The position numbers were made by a program, and so were the translations under genes. The notes beneath the pieces were generated by a model. That model had not been told where the DNA came from. It searched no databases and worked only from the letters and a program-made list of their open reading frames with translations. Shown piece after piece: positions 9,101 through 19,597 of a DNA stretch of 64,000 nt. The number at the start of each line of letters is the position of its first letter. The first letter of the stretch is position 1. Source of the DNA: Citrus sinensis (lineage: Eukaryota; Streptophyta; Magnoliopsida; Sapindales; Rutaceae); contig NC_068561.1 of assembly GCF_022201045.2 (NCBI RefSeq), forward strand, positions 24,310,501-24,374,500, written 5' to 3'.

Positions 9101-11616
9101 AGTTTCGGTGGTGATTCTGATGATGGGATGAGTTTCTTCTCTGATGGTGCTAGTTGTTCAACTCTTGACTTCCATTTATTAGTGTCCATAGATGGTGCTG
9201 AGTCAAGCAGGGCGTTGACCTCATCAACCGATCTGTCAATATCAAAATCAAAACCAAAGTGAGTTAAACATGTTTGTAAAGGATCATCACTAAGGTTTGA
9301 AACAAAAGTATCATCAACTAATGCTTCAATTAAATCCACATCAACAATTCCATCATCTGCATTGTGAGGTTGTTTGGCAATGTTGAAGATGTTCAGTTCC
9401 ATAGTCATGTTGCCGAAGGACAACTGCATATTTCCAGTCCTGCATTGAATGTGAGCATCCGCAGTTGCCAAGAAAGGTCGGCCTAGAATAATGGGGATGT
9501 GCTTCCTTGAATCCTGTATTGGTTGAGTGTCAATTACAATGAAATCAACAGGAAAATAAAACTTGTCTACCTGGATAAGCACGTCCTCCACAATACCACG
9601 AGGTATTTTCGTGGACCGATCTGCAAGCTGTAACACCACTGGAGTTGGGTGTAATTCTCCCAGTCCAAGTTTCACGAATACAGAGTAAGGCAAAAGATTT
9701 ACACTAGCTCCTAAATCCAACAAAGCATTCTCAATTGTGTGGTTCCCTATACTACATGAGATAGTGGGGGAGCCAGGGTCTTTGCATTTTAAAGGAATTT
9801 TATGTTGGAGTATAGAACTAACGTTTTCTGTTAAAAATGCCTTCTTTTGAACATGCATATTTCTCTTTTTAGTACAAAGGTCTTTAAGAAACTTGGCATA
9901 AGATGGAACTTGTTTAATAGCATCAAGCAAAGGGATATTAACACTTACCTGTTTGAAGATTTCGAGAATCTCACCTGTGGATTTTCCCTTCTTTCCTTTC
10001 GCTAACCTTTGAGGAAATGGAGCTTTCGGAACGTATTCTCGTGGGTTGGTTTCTTCTTTCTCCTCCGGTGATGAGTCTTCAACATTCACAGGTACAATTT
10101 GATTTTCTTTTGTCACCAGCATCTCCACTTTGTTGTCGACTTCCTTTCCTTTTCGCAAGGTCATTACTGCTTTGACCTCTCCATGTTGCTGTGGTGAACT
10201 AGTACTCGCTTCATGCACTCCTTTAGGATTAGGCACTGGTTGACTTGGAAATTTTCCTTTCTCAACAGTCATTGCCAAGGTCTGAACTGAAGAAGCGAGT
10301 TGTCCCACCATCTTCTCGAGGCTTGAAACTGATTGGGCTTGTGAGTTGAAGCCCGCTCTCAACTCATTTCGTAGTCCATCAATGGTGCGGTTCTGTTGCT
10401 CAATCGTGGAGTGAGTAACATTCTTGAAATTTTGGAATGCATCCTCCCATGGTCTGGGTTGAGAGTAGTTCTGATTCTGATTGAATGGTCTAAATGGGGG
10501 CTGAGAGGCTTGAGGATTTTGTGGAATTGGTGGAGCTGGAGCTGTTGGTCCATTCTGTTGGAATCCTTGAGACCATGAAAAATTGGGGTGGTCTCTCCAT
10601 CCAGGGTTATATGTGTTGGAGTATGGGTTGTAATTTGATGGCTTTCTCATTACACCTATGGCATTGGCTTGATCTGAGTATGAGTCATGGTCATGTGGCT
10701 CTGTTGATTTAGCAGTCGATAATGATGCTATTTGTCGAGAGAGACCTTCAATTATCGCTTTGACTTCTTTAATTTCTGAACTTGATTCGCCAATTTGAAC
10801 CTCATTCACTCCTTTAATTCTTCTAGTAGTCCTGAGTGATCGACTCCGTTGTTGGGAATTATCTGCTTGTCGCTGGAAGAATTCCCAAATCTCTGATGCA
10901 CTTTTTGACATTAGCTCTCCTCCACTCGTTGCCATTAGCCATTCTTGCACATTCGGCAATAATCCCTCCAAAAAGTATTGGCATTGGTGCCATTTCTCGT
11001 ACCCATGATGTGGACACTTCAAGAGTAGCCCATTGAATCGCTCCCATGTTTCGAAAAATTGCTCGTCATCTTTCTGGGTAAACTCCGAGATTTCCCTGCG
11101 AATAGCATTGGTTTTATGCACTGGGAAATATTTATTTAAAAATTTTGTAACCATTTGTTCCCATGATGCAATGCTATTAGCAGGCAATGTATTAAGCCAT
11201 GAACGAGCTCTATCTTTTAAAGAAAATGGGAATAGTCTAAGTTTAACATCATCATCTGAAAAATTCTCATATTTGAATGTTTGACAAATGGCATGAAAAT
11301 CATTCAAATGATTATATGGATCCTCATTTTCTAGGCCATAAAATGTAGGGAGACAATTTAACACACTAGGTTTTAATTCAAAACTCCTAGCAGCTACATT
11401 TGGGTATCTTATGCATGACGTGCTCAAATTAGCTAAGGGACTAAAATAGTCCTTAAATGGCCTCTCCTGTGGTGCTTGTAAATCCATTTTATTTTTAACG
11501 TGTTTGTGTGTGCGAAGTGTTTTTTCTAATTCAAGGTCTATAGGTTCAAGATTAGGTAATAATGACCTACGACCATGCATGCAAAATAAATAAAATAAAA
11601 ATAAAGATGCAAACAA
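6199..11616 (-). CDS. Athila-type Gag-Pol polyprotein, 1805 codons, intact
   Basis: One uninterrupted frame encodes Gag (about 1-500), aspartic protease (D634-L-G-A-S), reverse transcriptase (VCIDYRKLN motif, FMDD at 1084-1087), RNase H ([19 protein letters not shown]) and integrase. The integrase has the HHCC zinc region (H1440, H1447, Cys pair near 1475), catalytic D1510, D1569 and E1605 (D-x35-E), and a C-terminal GPF motif near 1735. Gag has the [11 protein letters not shown] motif but no CCHC knuckle, as in other Athila elements. There is no frameshift or stop between gag and pol, so a single polyprotein is likely. The start is at 11616; a second in-frame ATG at 11580 (residue 13) is equally plausible and leaves out a hydrophobic stretch. 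No active-site loss is visible, so the product may be functional. Confidence 0.93.
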   Translation of the reverse strand: MFASLFLFYLFCMHGRRSLLPNLEPIDLELEKTLRTHKHVKNKMDLQAPQERPFKDYFSPLANLSTSCIRYPNVAARSFELKPSVLNCLPTFYGLENEDPYNHLNDFHAICQTFKYENFSDDDVKLRLFPFSLKDRARSWLNTLPANSIASWEQMVTKFLNKYFPVHKTNAIRREISEFTQKDDEQFFETWERFNGLLLKCPHHGYEKWHQCQYFLEGLLPNVQEWLMATSGGELMSKSASEIWEFFQRQADNSQQRSRSLRTTRRIKGVNEVQIGESSSEIKEVKAIIEGLSRQIASLSTAKSTEPHDHDSYSDQANAIGVMRKPSNYNPYSNTYNPGWRDHPNFSWSQGFQQNGPTAPAPPIPQNPQASQPPFRPFNQNQNYSQPRPWEDAFQNFKNVTHSTIEQQNRTIDGLRNELRAGFNSQAQSVSSLEKMVGQLASSVQTLAMTVEKGKFPSQPVPNPKGVHEASTSSPQQHGEVKAVMTLRKGKEVDNKVEMLVTKENQIVPVNVEDSSPEEKEETNPREYVPKAPFPQRLAKGKKGKSTGEILEIFKQVSVNIPLLDAIKQVPSYAKFLKDLCTKKRNMHVQKKAFLTENVSSILQHKIPLKCKDPGSPTISCSIGNHTIENALLDLGASVNLLPYSVFVKLGLGELHPTPVVLQLADRSTKIPRGIVEDVLIQVDKFYFPVDFIVIDTQPIQDSRKHIPIILGRPFLATADAHIQCRTGNMQLSFGNMTMELNIFNIAKQPHNADDGIVDVDLIEALVDDTFVSNLSDDPLQTCLTHFGFDFDIDRSVDEVNALLDSAPSMDTNKWKSRVEQLAPSEKKLIPSSESPPKLELKPLPNTLEYAFLGEESTLPVIISSSLNDEQKGKLLDVLKEHKGALGWTIADIKGINPVDCMHYIHLDENAKSTREMQRRLNPNMKEVVRIEVLKLLDAGIIYPISDSSWVSPVQVVPKKSGVTVVTNADNELIPTRVTTGWRVCIDYRKLNSVTRKDHFPLPFIDQMLDRLAGHEFYCFLDGYSGYNQIPIAPKDQEKTTFTCPFGTFAYRRMPFGLCNAPATFQRCMLSIFSDMVERFLEVFMDDFSVFGDSFDQCLHHLTLVLQRCTEKSLVLNWEKCHFMVKQGIVLGHIISSKGIEVDKAKVDLISNLPPPKTVREVRSFLGHAGFYRRFIKDFSKVSRPLCNLLAKDVPFIFNDSCLMAFEKLKQLLTSSPIIQAPNWSLPFELMCDASDYAVGAVLGQRVDRIPHVIYYASMTLNDAQLNYSTTEKEMLAVVFALEKFRSYLIGCKIIIFTDHAALKYLLTKKDAKARLIRWVLLLQEFDLEFKDKKGIENVVADHLSRLHFDTIIEQLPLNESFPDEQLMSVEVLPWYADIVNYLVTGKLPEHWTKQDKAKFFAEIKNFFWDDPYLFKYCADQIVRRCVPESEIQNILSFCHEQACGGHFSAKKTATKVLQCGFYWPSIFRDAYTFCSSCDRCQRMGSITRRNMMPLNPILVVEIFDVWGIDFMGPFPPSFGHQYILVAVDYVSKWVEAIPCRTNDHKVVIAFLKSNIVSRFGFPRAIISDGGAHFCNKAFKALLTKYSITHKVATPYHPQTSGQVEISNREIKHILEKTVRPDRKDWSLRLDDALWAYRTAFKTPIGMSPYRLVYGKACHLPVELEHRAYWAIKKFNFDMQQASSERRLQLAELEEIRNDAYENAKIYKQRMKVFHDKQIMRKSFTPGQKVLLFNSRLHLFPGKLRSRWSGPFIVHTVFPHGAIEIKDPKNGVTFKVNGQRLKPYLEYQPRGEDTEINLSDPPDLN

Positions 11617-11957
11617 AACAAAAATAAAGATGGGAACAAAACAAATAAAAATAAAGAAGAGGGAGAAATTACGATACTAACCTTATTGCGCTATTACAAC
11701 CTTTCTATAAAAATACACAAAAATAAATACGTGAAAGAAATTAACTAAAAATTAAATTAATAAGATAAACAAAAAAAATTACAAAGAAAAATAAATGGAA
11801 AATTAAATTACAAAATTTTAAAGAAGAGAAAAAGAAAAGAAATACTAACCTTTAAATGTAGATTCACTTTTTTTTTTTAATAATAAAAAAAAATACAAGA
11901 AAACAAATAAAAGAAATTATTCACAAAAATTAATTCTATGAATTAAAATTACTTACC
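11617..11957 (-). other. 5' leader of the nested element
   Basis: This is AT-rich, low-complexity DNA (runs of AAATAAAAATAAAG on the + strand) between the primer site and the gag start. I see no open frame of note. It would contain the packaging signal, but I cannot identify one. Confidence 0.5.
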
Positions 11958-11975
11958 TCCCCGGCAACGGCGCCA
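11958..11975 (-). other. Primer binding site, tRNA-Asp type
   Basis: The + strand reads TCCCCGGCAACGGCGCCA, which matches the 3' end of plant tRNA-Asp including the terminal CCA. Its complement is the PBS in element sense, 6 nt from the 5' LTR edge at 11982. A tRNA-Asp primer is characteristic of Athila/Tat elements. Confidence 0.85.
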
Positions 11976-11981
11976 AAAACT

Positions 11982-13365
11982 TGTTGTGCAAATTTTAATG
12001 TACTCGCAAGCGCACGAATCTATTGTAGTATAGATCTATGGTGACGAGTGTCGATCCCACGAGGAGGTGGATTTTAATTGTGTAGAATTAATTTTGTAAA
12101 TGGGTGATTGGATTTATGGTGGAAATGATTTGGAATATGCTAAAACTTAAATTAAAATGGCGAGAATAAATTCTAAAACTGGAATTGAAATGGCGAGAAT
12201 GAATTGAAGAGAATTCTATTGAAATGACGTACTTGGGTATCTGGATCCGTATCAACATGCATCATGGGCTAAATAATCCGTATTAATGCCAATTAAATCA
12301 TGAGGGGGGAATCCACACCTCATGAACCACGCTCTAATCAATATGGTGCTAAGGGCTTATCGTGCCAAATAATAATAACCTTATACTAGAGAGCCGGTGT
12401 AACCAAGGCGGTATCTAGACAAGACTATTATTATTTGTCGACGAGAAGTCAAAACATCCACAAAAATTAGAGGGGAAGAGAAAATAAATTTACCAAATTA
12501 AGCCCATGACACATGTTGAGACTTCACCTTCAACCCAAGCTTGAAAGAAAATTAGCCACTCATAATTGAACTAGGGGCAAAATGGAAATTTATTAAAATA
12601 CGAAGAAAATACAAGATGGAGAAGGAATTACAGAAAATGGATCCCAAAAATGGATTCAGAGATATCAAATTAGGGGGGGGAGGCCCCCTTTTTATAGATA
12701 CATGGAGTAAATCATGGCCATCGGATTAAAAATAGTTTGGACGCTCAGGATTGCGCCACGTCATCAGTCAACAGTCCACGGTTTGACCACGCGGATGAAC
12801 AGTAACACGGTTTGACCCGACTTTGAACAGTAACGCGGTTTGACCCGGATGAACAGTAACGCGGTTTGGTTGAAAATAATCCTGTGTGATGCATGCACCG
12901 TACGCGAGATTTTTCGTCCACTGATATGCTGCCACGTCACCATCAACAGTACATAAGAATTTTAGTCCAACAGGATCGTGACACCTCATCAGTCAATGCC
13001 ACATCATCGGTCAATGCCACGTCATCATCCGTCTATGTGAACAGTGTCGTGAACAGTAACGTATACAGTACCGTACACGTGAATAGTACCGTACATGTGA
13101 ATAGTGTCATTTTTCCTTTTATGCTCCTCCTAAGGTTTTCGACCGTCCTGAGTTCAAAAGTGATGTCCGTTTTGCCGTCTGATCTCTCCTTTATTGTGAA
13201 ATGACTATAATGCCCCTAAAATACATAAAATACTTAATTAAAATAAAACACATGTAATTAAATCACAAGAAGGTTAAATATATAAAAGTAAGGGTTGTTA
13301 GTAAGACTTAAAATGTAAAATAACGGTTTTCTCCTTTATAAATATGCATTTTCTAATACTCAACA
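11982..13365 (-). repeat. 5' LTR of the nested Athila-like element (1384 bp)
   Basis: It appears identical to 833-2216 throughout. In element orientation it is the upstream LTR, so its U3 is the functional promoter. The TATA box equivalent is about 12688-12697, and the W-box and bZIP-type motifs lie at 12755-13026. It ends with CAACA next to the target duplication GGATG. Confidence 0.95.
12688..13026 (-). promoter_or_regulatory. U3 promoter of the nested element: TATA box with W-box and bZIP-type motif cluster
   Basis: In element sense the sequence CTATAAAAAGGGGGCC forms a strong TATA box. Upstream of it (higher coordinates) are three TGACGTGGC motifs, seen on the + strand as GCCACGTCA at about 12755, 12931 and 13016. 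There are also several TTGAC(C/T) cores, three as TTGACC on the + strand at about 12783, 12812 and 12840 and others on the - strand. TTGAC cores are WRKY sites and TGACGTGG is a bZIP (G/C-box hybrid) site. The density suggests stress- or defence-responsive expression, which is an inference. The same array exists at 1539-1877 in the other LTR. Confidence 0.5.
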
Positions 13366-13370
13366 GGATG

Positions 13371-16300
13371 CCAAATCTCGTCTCATAAGGGCTGGCTTGC
13401 AAGATGCACCCATTACTTGGGAGTTATTTTTGGAGGCTTTTCATGAAAAGTATTTTCCTGAACGAGTTCGACATCAGATGGAGGCTGATTTCTTGAGGTT
13501 GACTCAAGGAACAAAGTCTGTTGCGGAGTATGAGGAACAATTTACTGCCCTCTCTCGTTTTGCTCATACCTTGGTTGCTAATGAAGGTAGTAAGTGTAGG
13601 AAGTTCCTGGAAGGGTTACGTCCTAACATTAAAGGGCGATTGACCATCCTTAAGATTAACAATTATGCCGATTTGGTGGACCGAGCAATTCTTGCGGAGA
13701 AGGATATTCTTGAAGCCCAAGTTACAAGGGATCAGAGAAATAAGAAGAATCCACAAGGTGGACCGCAAAATGGAAGTTCTTATAGGCAGGGTCCTCACTC
13801 CCAGAAGTATAATGGTGGAGGTAACAAATGGGATAACAAGGGTGTTCCTGATGACACTGCTCGGAGGAACTACCCCATTTGTCGACATTGTGAAAGGAGG
13901 CACCCTGGTGAATGCCATTGGAAAACTGGAGCTTGTTTTGCTTGTGGAGAATCTGGGCATAGGATTATGGATTGCCCAAAGAGACGTAGCGAGACTACAA
14001 ATACTCAGACTAACGAAGGGCAGAGGAAGAAACCGAGGGTGCAAGGGCGTGTTTTTGCACTAACAGAAAAAGATGCTGAGGTGTCCAATGATGTAGTATC
14101 AGGTACATTGTCCTTATTCTCTAGAGAAGCCAAAGTTCTTTTTGATCCTGGTGCTACACATTCATTTGTATCTTGTGTGTTTGCCCGTTATGCTAATGTG
14201 CCTATCACACCACTGGATGTTCACGTGACAATTAGTACCCCTATGGGGGATTGCCAGTTTATAGATCATGTCTATAAGTCATGTGTGATCAGATTGTGTG
14301 ATAAAGAATTCCTTGTGGATCTCCTACCTTTAGAGATGCACGATTTTGATTTGATTTTGGGGATGGATTGGTTAGGACCTTACCATGTTTCAATAGATTG
14401 TTTTGCTAAGGAAATTATTTTTCGCCTACCTGGCGAGGAAGAATTTCATTTTCAAGGGAATCATAAGAGTCATAAAGCTTTGATTTCTATGGTTAAGGCA
14501 ATGAAAATGCTAAAGAAGGGGTGTGAAGGATTTTTAGCGTATATAGTTGCTGACCATCCCGATGGGGCGTGCCTTGAAGACATACCTATTGTAAGGGAGT
14601 TTATTGATGTATTTCCTGAAGATCTTCCGGGACTACCCCCAGATCGAGAGGTTGAGTTTACTATAGAATTAGTTCCTGGTACTACACCTATATCCAAGGC
14701 ACCATATCGGATGGCACCCATTGAATTAAAAGAACTAAAGGTCCAGCTACAAGAATTACTAGATAAGGGTTTCATTCGTCCTAGTGTGTCGCCTTGGGGT
14801 GCTCCCGTTTTGTTCGTAAAGAAGAAAGATGGTTCAATGAGGTTGTGTATAGACTACCGGCAGTTGAATATGGTTACCGTCAAGAATAAATACCCTCTTC
14901 CCCGAATTGATGACCTCTTTGATCAATTACGAGGTGCAGCGGTATTCTCTAAAATTGATTTACGATCTGGCTACCATCAATTGAAAATAAGAAGTGAGGA
15001 TGTATCGAAGACAGCTTTTCGAACTCGTTATGGACATTATGAGTTCTTAGTTATGCCTTTTGGATTAACTAATGCTCCTGCAGTGTTCATGGATTTGATG
15101 AATAGGATCTTCCAACCTTATCTTGACCAGTTTGTCATCGTCTTTATTGATGACATATTAATTTACTCTAATAGTAAGAAGGAGCACGAGACGCACCTGA
15201 GGATTGTATTAGAAACATTGCGGGAGAAGAAGTTGTATGGAAAATTTAAGAAATGTGAGTTTTGGCTTGATCGTGTGATGTTTTTGGGACATATAGTGAC
15301 GAAGGATGGTATTTCAGCAGATCCAGCCAAAGTGGAGGTAATTGTGAATTGGGAAAGGCCTGCTAGTGTGACTGAAGTAAGGAGTTTCTTAGGATTGGCA
15401 GGTTATTATAGGCGCTTTGTCAAAGGATTTTCTAGCATAGCAGCACCATTGACTAATTTGACTAAGAAGAATGTGAAGTTCAATTGGGATGAGGCATGTG
15501 AAAAGAGCTTTCAAGAGCTCAAGAGTCATTTGGTGACTGCCCCCGTTTTAACTCTCCCTTCTGAAGGTGGAGGTTTTGTGATTTACAGTGATGCTTCCAG
15601 AAAAGGTTTGGGTTGCGTTTTAATGCAACATGGTAAGGTTATAGCATATGCTTCTAGGCAGCTAAAGAATCATGAACAAAACTACCCAACACACGATTTG
15701 GAATTGGCTGCTATGGTGTTTGCTCTAAAAATCTGGAGACACTATTTGTATGGGGAGACTTGTGAGATCTTCACCGATCATAAGAGTTTGAAGTACTTGT
15801 TTACTCAAAAGGAATTGAATTTGAGGCAAAGAAGATGGTTGGAGTTGGTAAAGGATTTTGATTGTTCTATTAATTACCATCCAGGTAAGGCAAACGTGGT
15901 AGCAGATGCCTTGAGTAGGAAATCATCTGGGTGCATGGCTCATCTTATCACCATGCAATCTCATTTGGTAAAAGACTTGAGGAGATGTGGGATTGAGGTA
16001 GTTACTCATGGGCAAGCAGACGTGTTAGCACATTTGACAGTCCAACCCACTCTAATTGATAGAGTTAAGGTAGCTCAGAAGAACGACATAGAACTCAATA
16101 AAATCCGTGAAGATGTGAGCAAAGGACATAAGCCCGGATTTAGACTTGATAATGGGGATGGATTATGGTTGGGACAAAGGTTATGCGTGCCAGCAGACGA
16201 AGAGTTGAAGGCGGAGATCTTAAGAGAAGCTCATGAATCATCTTACAGTATGCATCCTGGTAGTACTAAGATGTATCGTGATCTAAAGCAAAGTTTTTGG

Positions 16301-17482
16301 TGGAGGAATATGAAGAGAGATATTGCTGCTTTTGTGTCTCGGTGTTTAGTCTGCCAACAAGTAAAGATTGAGCATCAAAGACCAGCAGGAACTTTACAAA
16401 CGCTTCCTATTCCTCAGTGGAAATGGGAACACATAACAATGGATTTCGTTTCTGGATTACCTCGTTCTAGGAGGGGATGTGATTGCATTTGGGTAATTGT
16501 TGATCGATTGACGAAATCAGCTCATTTCTTGGCAAGGAAGAGTACAGACAATGTAGGGCAACTAGCTAAGTTGTTCATTAAGGAGATAGTGAGGCTTCAT
16601 GGAGTTCCAGTGTCAATAGTGTCTGATAGAGATCCACTGTTCACTTCAAGATTTTGGGCTAGCTTACATAAAGAGTTGGGGACGAAATTGAGATTTAGCA
16701 CTGCTTTCCATCCACAGACAGATGGGCAATCCGAAAGGACTATTCAAACCCTTGAGGATATGCTTCGAGCTTGCGTCCTAGACTTGAGTGGTGGTTGGGA
16801 AGAGCACCTAATGTTGATCGAATTTGCTTATAACAATAGCTTCCATTCGAGTATTGGCATGGCACCATTTGAGGCATTATATGGAAGAAAGTGTAGGTCC
16901 CCAATCTGCTGGGATGAAGTTGGTGAAAGAAAACTTTTGGGTCCAGAATTAATACAGATTACTGTTGATAAAATCAAGTTGATTAGAGGACGTCTTCAAA
17001 CAGCTCAGAGCAGACAGAAGAGTTATGCAGATCGTCGTAGACGTGAGTTGGAATTCGAAAAAGGAGATTTTGTTTTCTTGAAAGTATCGCCATGGAAAGG
17101 GGTGTTTCGGTTCGGGAAGACAGGAAAGCTTAGCCCTAGATTTATTGGACCATTTGAGATTTTAGAGAGAATTGGTCCGGTGGCCTATCGCATAGCTTTA
17201 CCACCAAGTCTGTCTAGGCTTCACAATGTATTTCATGTGTCTGTGTTAAGAAAGTACATTGCAGACCCTTTACATGTGCTAGACTATCAACCGATTCAGA
17301 TAAATGAAGACATGTCGTATGAGGAACAGCCTATTGAGATTGTCGATCGAGACGAACAAGTATTAAGGAATAGAGTTATTCCCCTAGTGAAGGTACGATG
17401 GATGAATCATTCTATTGAGGAAGCCACTTGGGAGAGAGAAGCAGAAATGTTGGAGAAGTATCCTCAACTCTTCCATGCATAA
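13371..17482 (+). pseudogene. Outer element gag-pol, C-terminal part (gag end, PR, RT, RNase H, IN, chromodomain)
   Basis: An open frame runs from the insertion junction to the TAA at 17480-17482; the first ATG inside it is 13397. Counting residues from that ATG: a CCHC zinc knuckle (C-x2-C-x4-H-x4-C, about 180-193) preceded by another Cys/His cluster; an aspartic protease with active-site D-P-G-A at about 250 (family usually DSGA or DTGA); RT with F-I-D-D at about 583-586; RNase H with YSDAS near 730; integrase with an HHCC zinc region and catalytic D1016, D1077 and E1113 (D-x35-E); and a C-terminal chromodomain of about 50 residues ending at 1361. The chromodomain is known to direct chromoviruses to heterochromatin. 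No stop or frameshift is visible, so the break at the nested insertion is the only lesion in the coding region. It has probably been inactive since that event. Confidence 0.85.
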
Positions 17483-17514
17483 GGTAACCTTTTAATTTCG
17501 AGGACGAAATTTTT

Positions 17515-17531
17515 GTTAGGAGGGGAGAAAT
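17515..17531 (+). other. Polypurine tract of the outer element
   Basis: The purine-rich run GTTAGGAGGGGAGAAAT lies directly before the TGTAAC start of the 3' LTR. This is the plus-strand primer position expected in a Ty3/gypsy element, and the same arrangement is common in the Tekay/Del lineage. Confidence 0.7.
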
Positions 17532-19597
17532 TGTAACGCCACAAATTCCCATACATATTAAATTATGGAAATTGGGCTTTCATTGAGAATTATGAGTGGC
17601 CTATAACCCTTATTTAGAAAGGGGTACTAATTAAATAGAGGTTATTTATGAGATCATTTTGGAAAAGGGCTATTTTTCCTTATTGAATAGGGTTTCTTAA
17701 GATCCCCTATAAATACATACTTTTCCCCCTTCCATAACCCTAAGTTCACAACGTTTATCCTTCTTCTCTGCTGCTCTTTACGCTCCTACCCAAATCTTAG
17801 GATTCAAACCTTTGTTTAGGAGAGACTCAAAGCGACGGGTAAGTTCACAACGTTTATTCTGAACAGCATGAGTATCTCGAATTTTTAAAGCTATATTTTC
17901 TGAACGAATTTTCTTATAAAATTTATATTTCTGGAAACTAGACATGTAGGGCTTCTTGATTAAATTTTATTTCATTAAATTCAACTTCGTTTTCAATTTT
18001 ATACGTATTTTGGAAATAGAAACCACTGCACTGGAAATCCACGATTCCAGTATTGTGATCAGATTCACAAGACTATTTGTACCACCAAATGAACTCAAAA
18101 AATTCTGAAAGTTTATATGTATGTTAATATATGTGTCTAGGATTCCCAGTTTTAATTTCATAATTTTCTGATTAGTATTTTATTTTATAAAAATCACGGA
18201 ACCCGTTCTGTTTGGTTTAGATTATGTGAAAACAGTTTCGAATTTGCTGAGAAGTAAATAGTTTTTAAAATGTTTTTGATATCGGATCCTCTTGTAAATT
18301 TTACATGGGGTACTCATGGATGTCCAGAATGGTTCCATAGGATTTTATATCATTCTGAGTCTTTGATTAAGAGTTAAAATTCCGAGAATCAGACCTGTAC
18401 GGGTATGAATTAGAAAATCAAATTCTTAGAATAAGTTATTGATTGTCATATCTTGTATTTGTTTAAGGTTTTGAAGGTGTTTGAGGCTCTTAGAAGCTTA
18501 GAGGTGTGTTAATCCAAGTTCATTTGTCGAGGTAAGTAACTTCATTCCTAATGTACTGGATATGTAGAAGTATTTTGATATTATTATTATAAGTATAAAT
18601 GTTTTGATACTACTTAAAGGATTACTAATTTTGATAACAAAATTAGCTTTATGTAAATGTTTTCAAACCATTCTTTTTAACAAAGTATTTTATAAATGCT
18701 TTTTAATATGTAAATGATTTTATGACATGACAACCTTTTATGATGTTATCTTTAAAATGTTATGCAAGCCTATATTATTGATATGAACTTTTATAAATCT
18801 GATACGAATGTTTTGTACCCATATATGATTTCAATTACTGATAATTGTATGAGATTCCTAATGTTTTGGCTCATTGTCCATAGTTATTCTGATTCTGATT
18901 CTGATCGTAATATACGATATATCTGTCTGGACCAGTACTGGGTTTCTGTTCTGAATGTGCACACGATATTCTGATTATGTTTCTGGCCGGGTCACCGGGA
19001 CTATAGGTGACACTATGTGACATGAGCTAACCTGTTTGTTTTCTGTATACGTATTACATGAGTTGATTCGTAAGTAAATATGCTTTTGAATATTCTGAAT
19101 TATTAAGAATTTATCTTATGTTATTGTGATATATCGTTTTATGAAAATTATGGATTATGATATATGCTTTAAACAAAAGAAGGCTTGCAATATTTTTGGT
19201 ATCGATAGGCCTAGTGTGTTAGGAATGGTTTTACTTACCGAGTTGACGGCTCACCCCTCGTCATTACTTTTTTGCAGATTAAGTTTCTTTTGAGAGGTGC
19301 ACTTAGCTTTGGAGTTAATGATTTCCAGTTTCCGTTTGCTATTGAATAAGAGGAGGAATAGACTTGTGTTTCTATTTAGTTACTTTTATTATGAACGTGT
19401 AATTTGGAGTTTGAGACTTTTGTTATTATTTTTATATGTCCTCGAGAGAGATTATTTAGTATTTGACGTTTGGATTTATGGATTTATTTGAATAAGAATT
19501 GGAGGAATTTCAGTTTGAAACTTATGAGTAAAGATTATGATTTGTGAGTAACCTCCTTCTTCACGTGCTCCGCACGTGTTAGATTTGGGGTGTTACA
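17532..19597 (+). repeat. 3' LTR of the outer retrotransposon (2066 bp)
   Basis: It begins TGTAACGCC and ends GGTGTTACA. These are near-perfect short terminal inverted repeats with canonical TG...CA ends, preceded by a polypurine tract and followed by GTAAC as the likely target duplication. The LTR is non-coding and AT-rich. A TATA-like stretch (CTATAAATACATAC) lies near 17708, which would be the promoter of the LTR. The partner LTR is outside the window, so insertion age cannot be judged here. Confidence 0.82.

Larger units (their letters stand above)
833..13365 (-). mobile_element. Nested, complete Athila-type Ty3/gypsy retrotransposon with accessory ORFs (12,533 bp)
   Basis: The element lies on the - strand with LTRs 833-2216 and 11982-13365, flanked by the 5-bp duplication GGATG (828-832 and 13366-13370). 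A tRNA-Asp-complementary primer site (11958-11975) lies beside the 5' LTR, and a purine tract (2217-2228) beside the 3' LTR. It carries an intact gag-pol (6199-11616) and three further sense ORFs between pol and the 3' LTR. I read the two LTRs base by base and found no difference. The Athila assignment rests on the tRNA-Asp primer site, the [10 protein letters not shown] protease motif, the FMDD RT motif, gag without a CCHC knuckle and a long region after pol. It looks structurally autonomous and very recently inserted. Confidence 0.92.
1..19597 (+). mobile_element. Outer Ty3/gypsy chromovirus (Tekay/Del-like), 5' LTR outside the window, interrupted by a nested element
   Basis: The order of parts on the + strand is leader, gag start (409-832), [nested element 833-13365], rest of gag-pol to 17482, polypurine tract, and 3' LTR 17532-19597. 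The pol order PR-RT-RNaseH-IN with a C-terminal chromodomain is that of plant chromoviruses; the integrase and chromodomain text is of Tekay/Del type. The frames on the two sides of the nested insertion are in register: 424 nt before and 4112 nt after make exactly 1512 codons including the stop, so gag-pol was open when it was interrupted. The base after the LTR starts GTAAC, which fits a 5-bp target duplication. A related empty site is seen at 31126-31130. The element can no longer make a continuous Gag-Pol. Confidence 0.85.
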
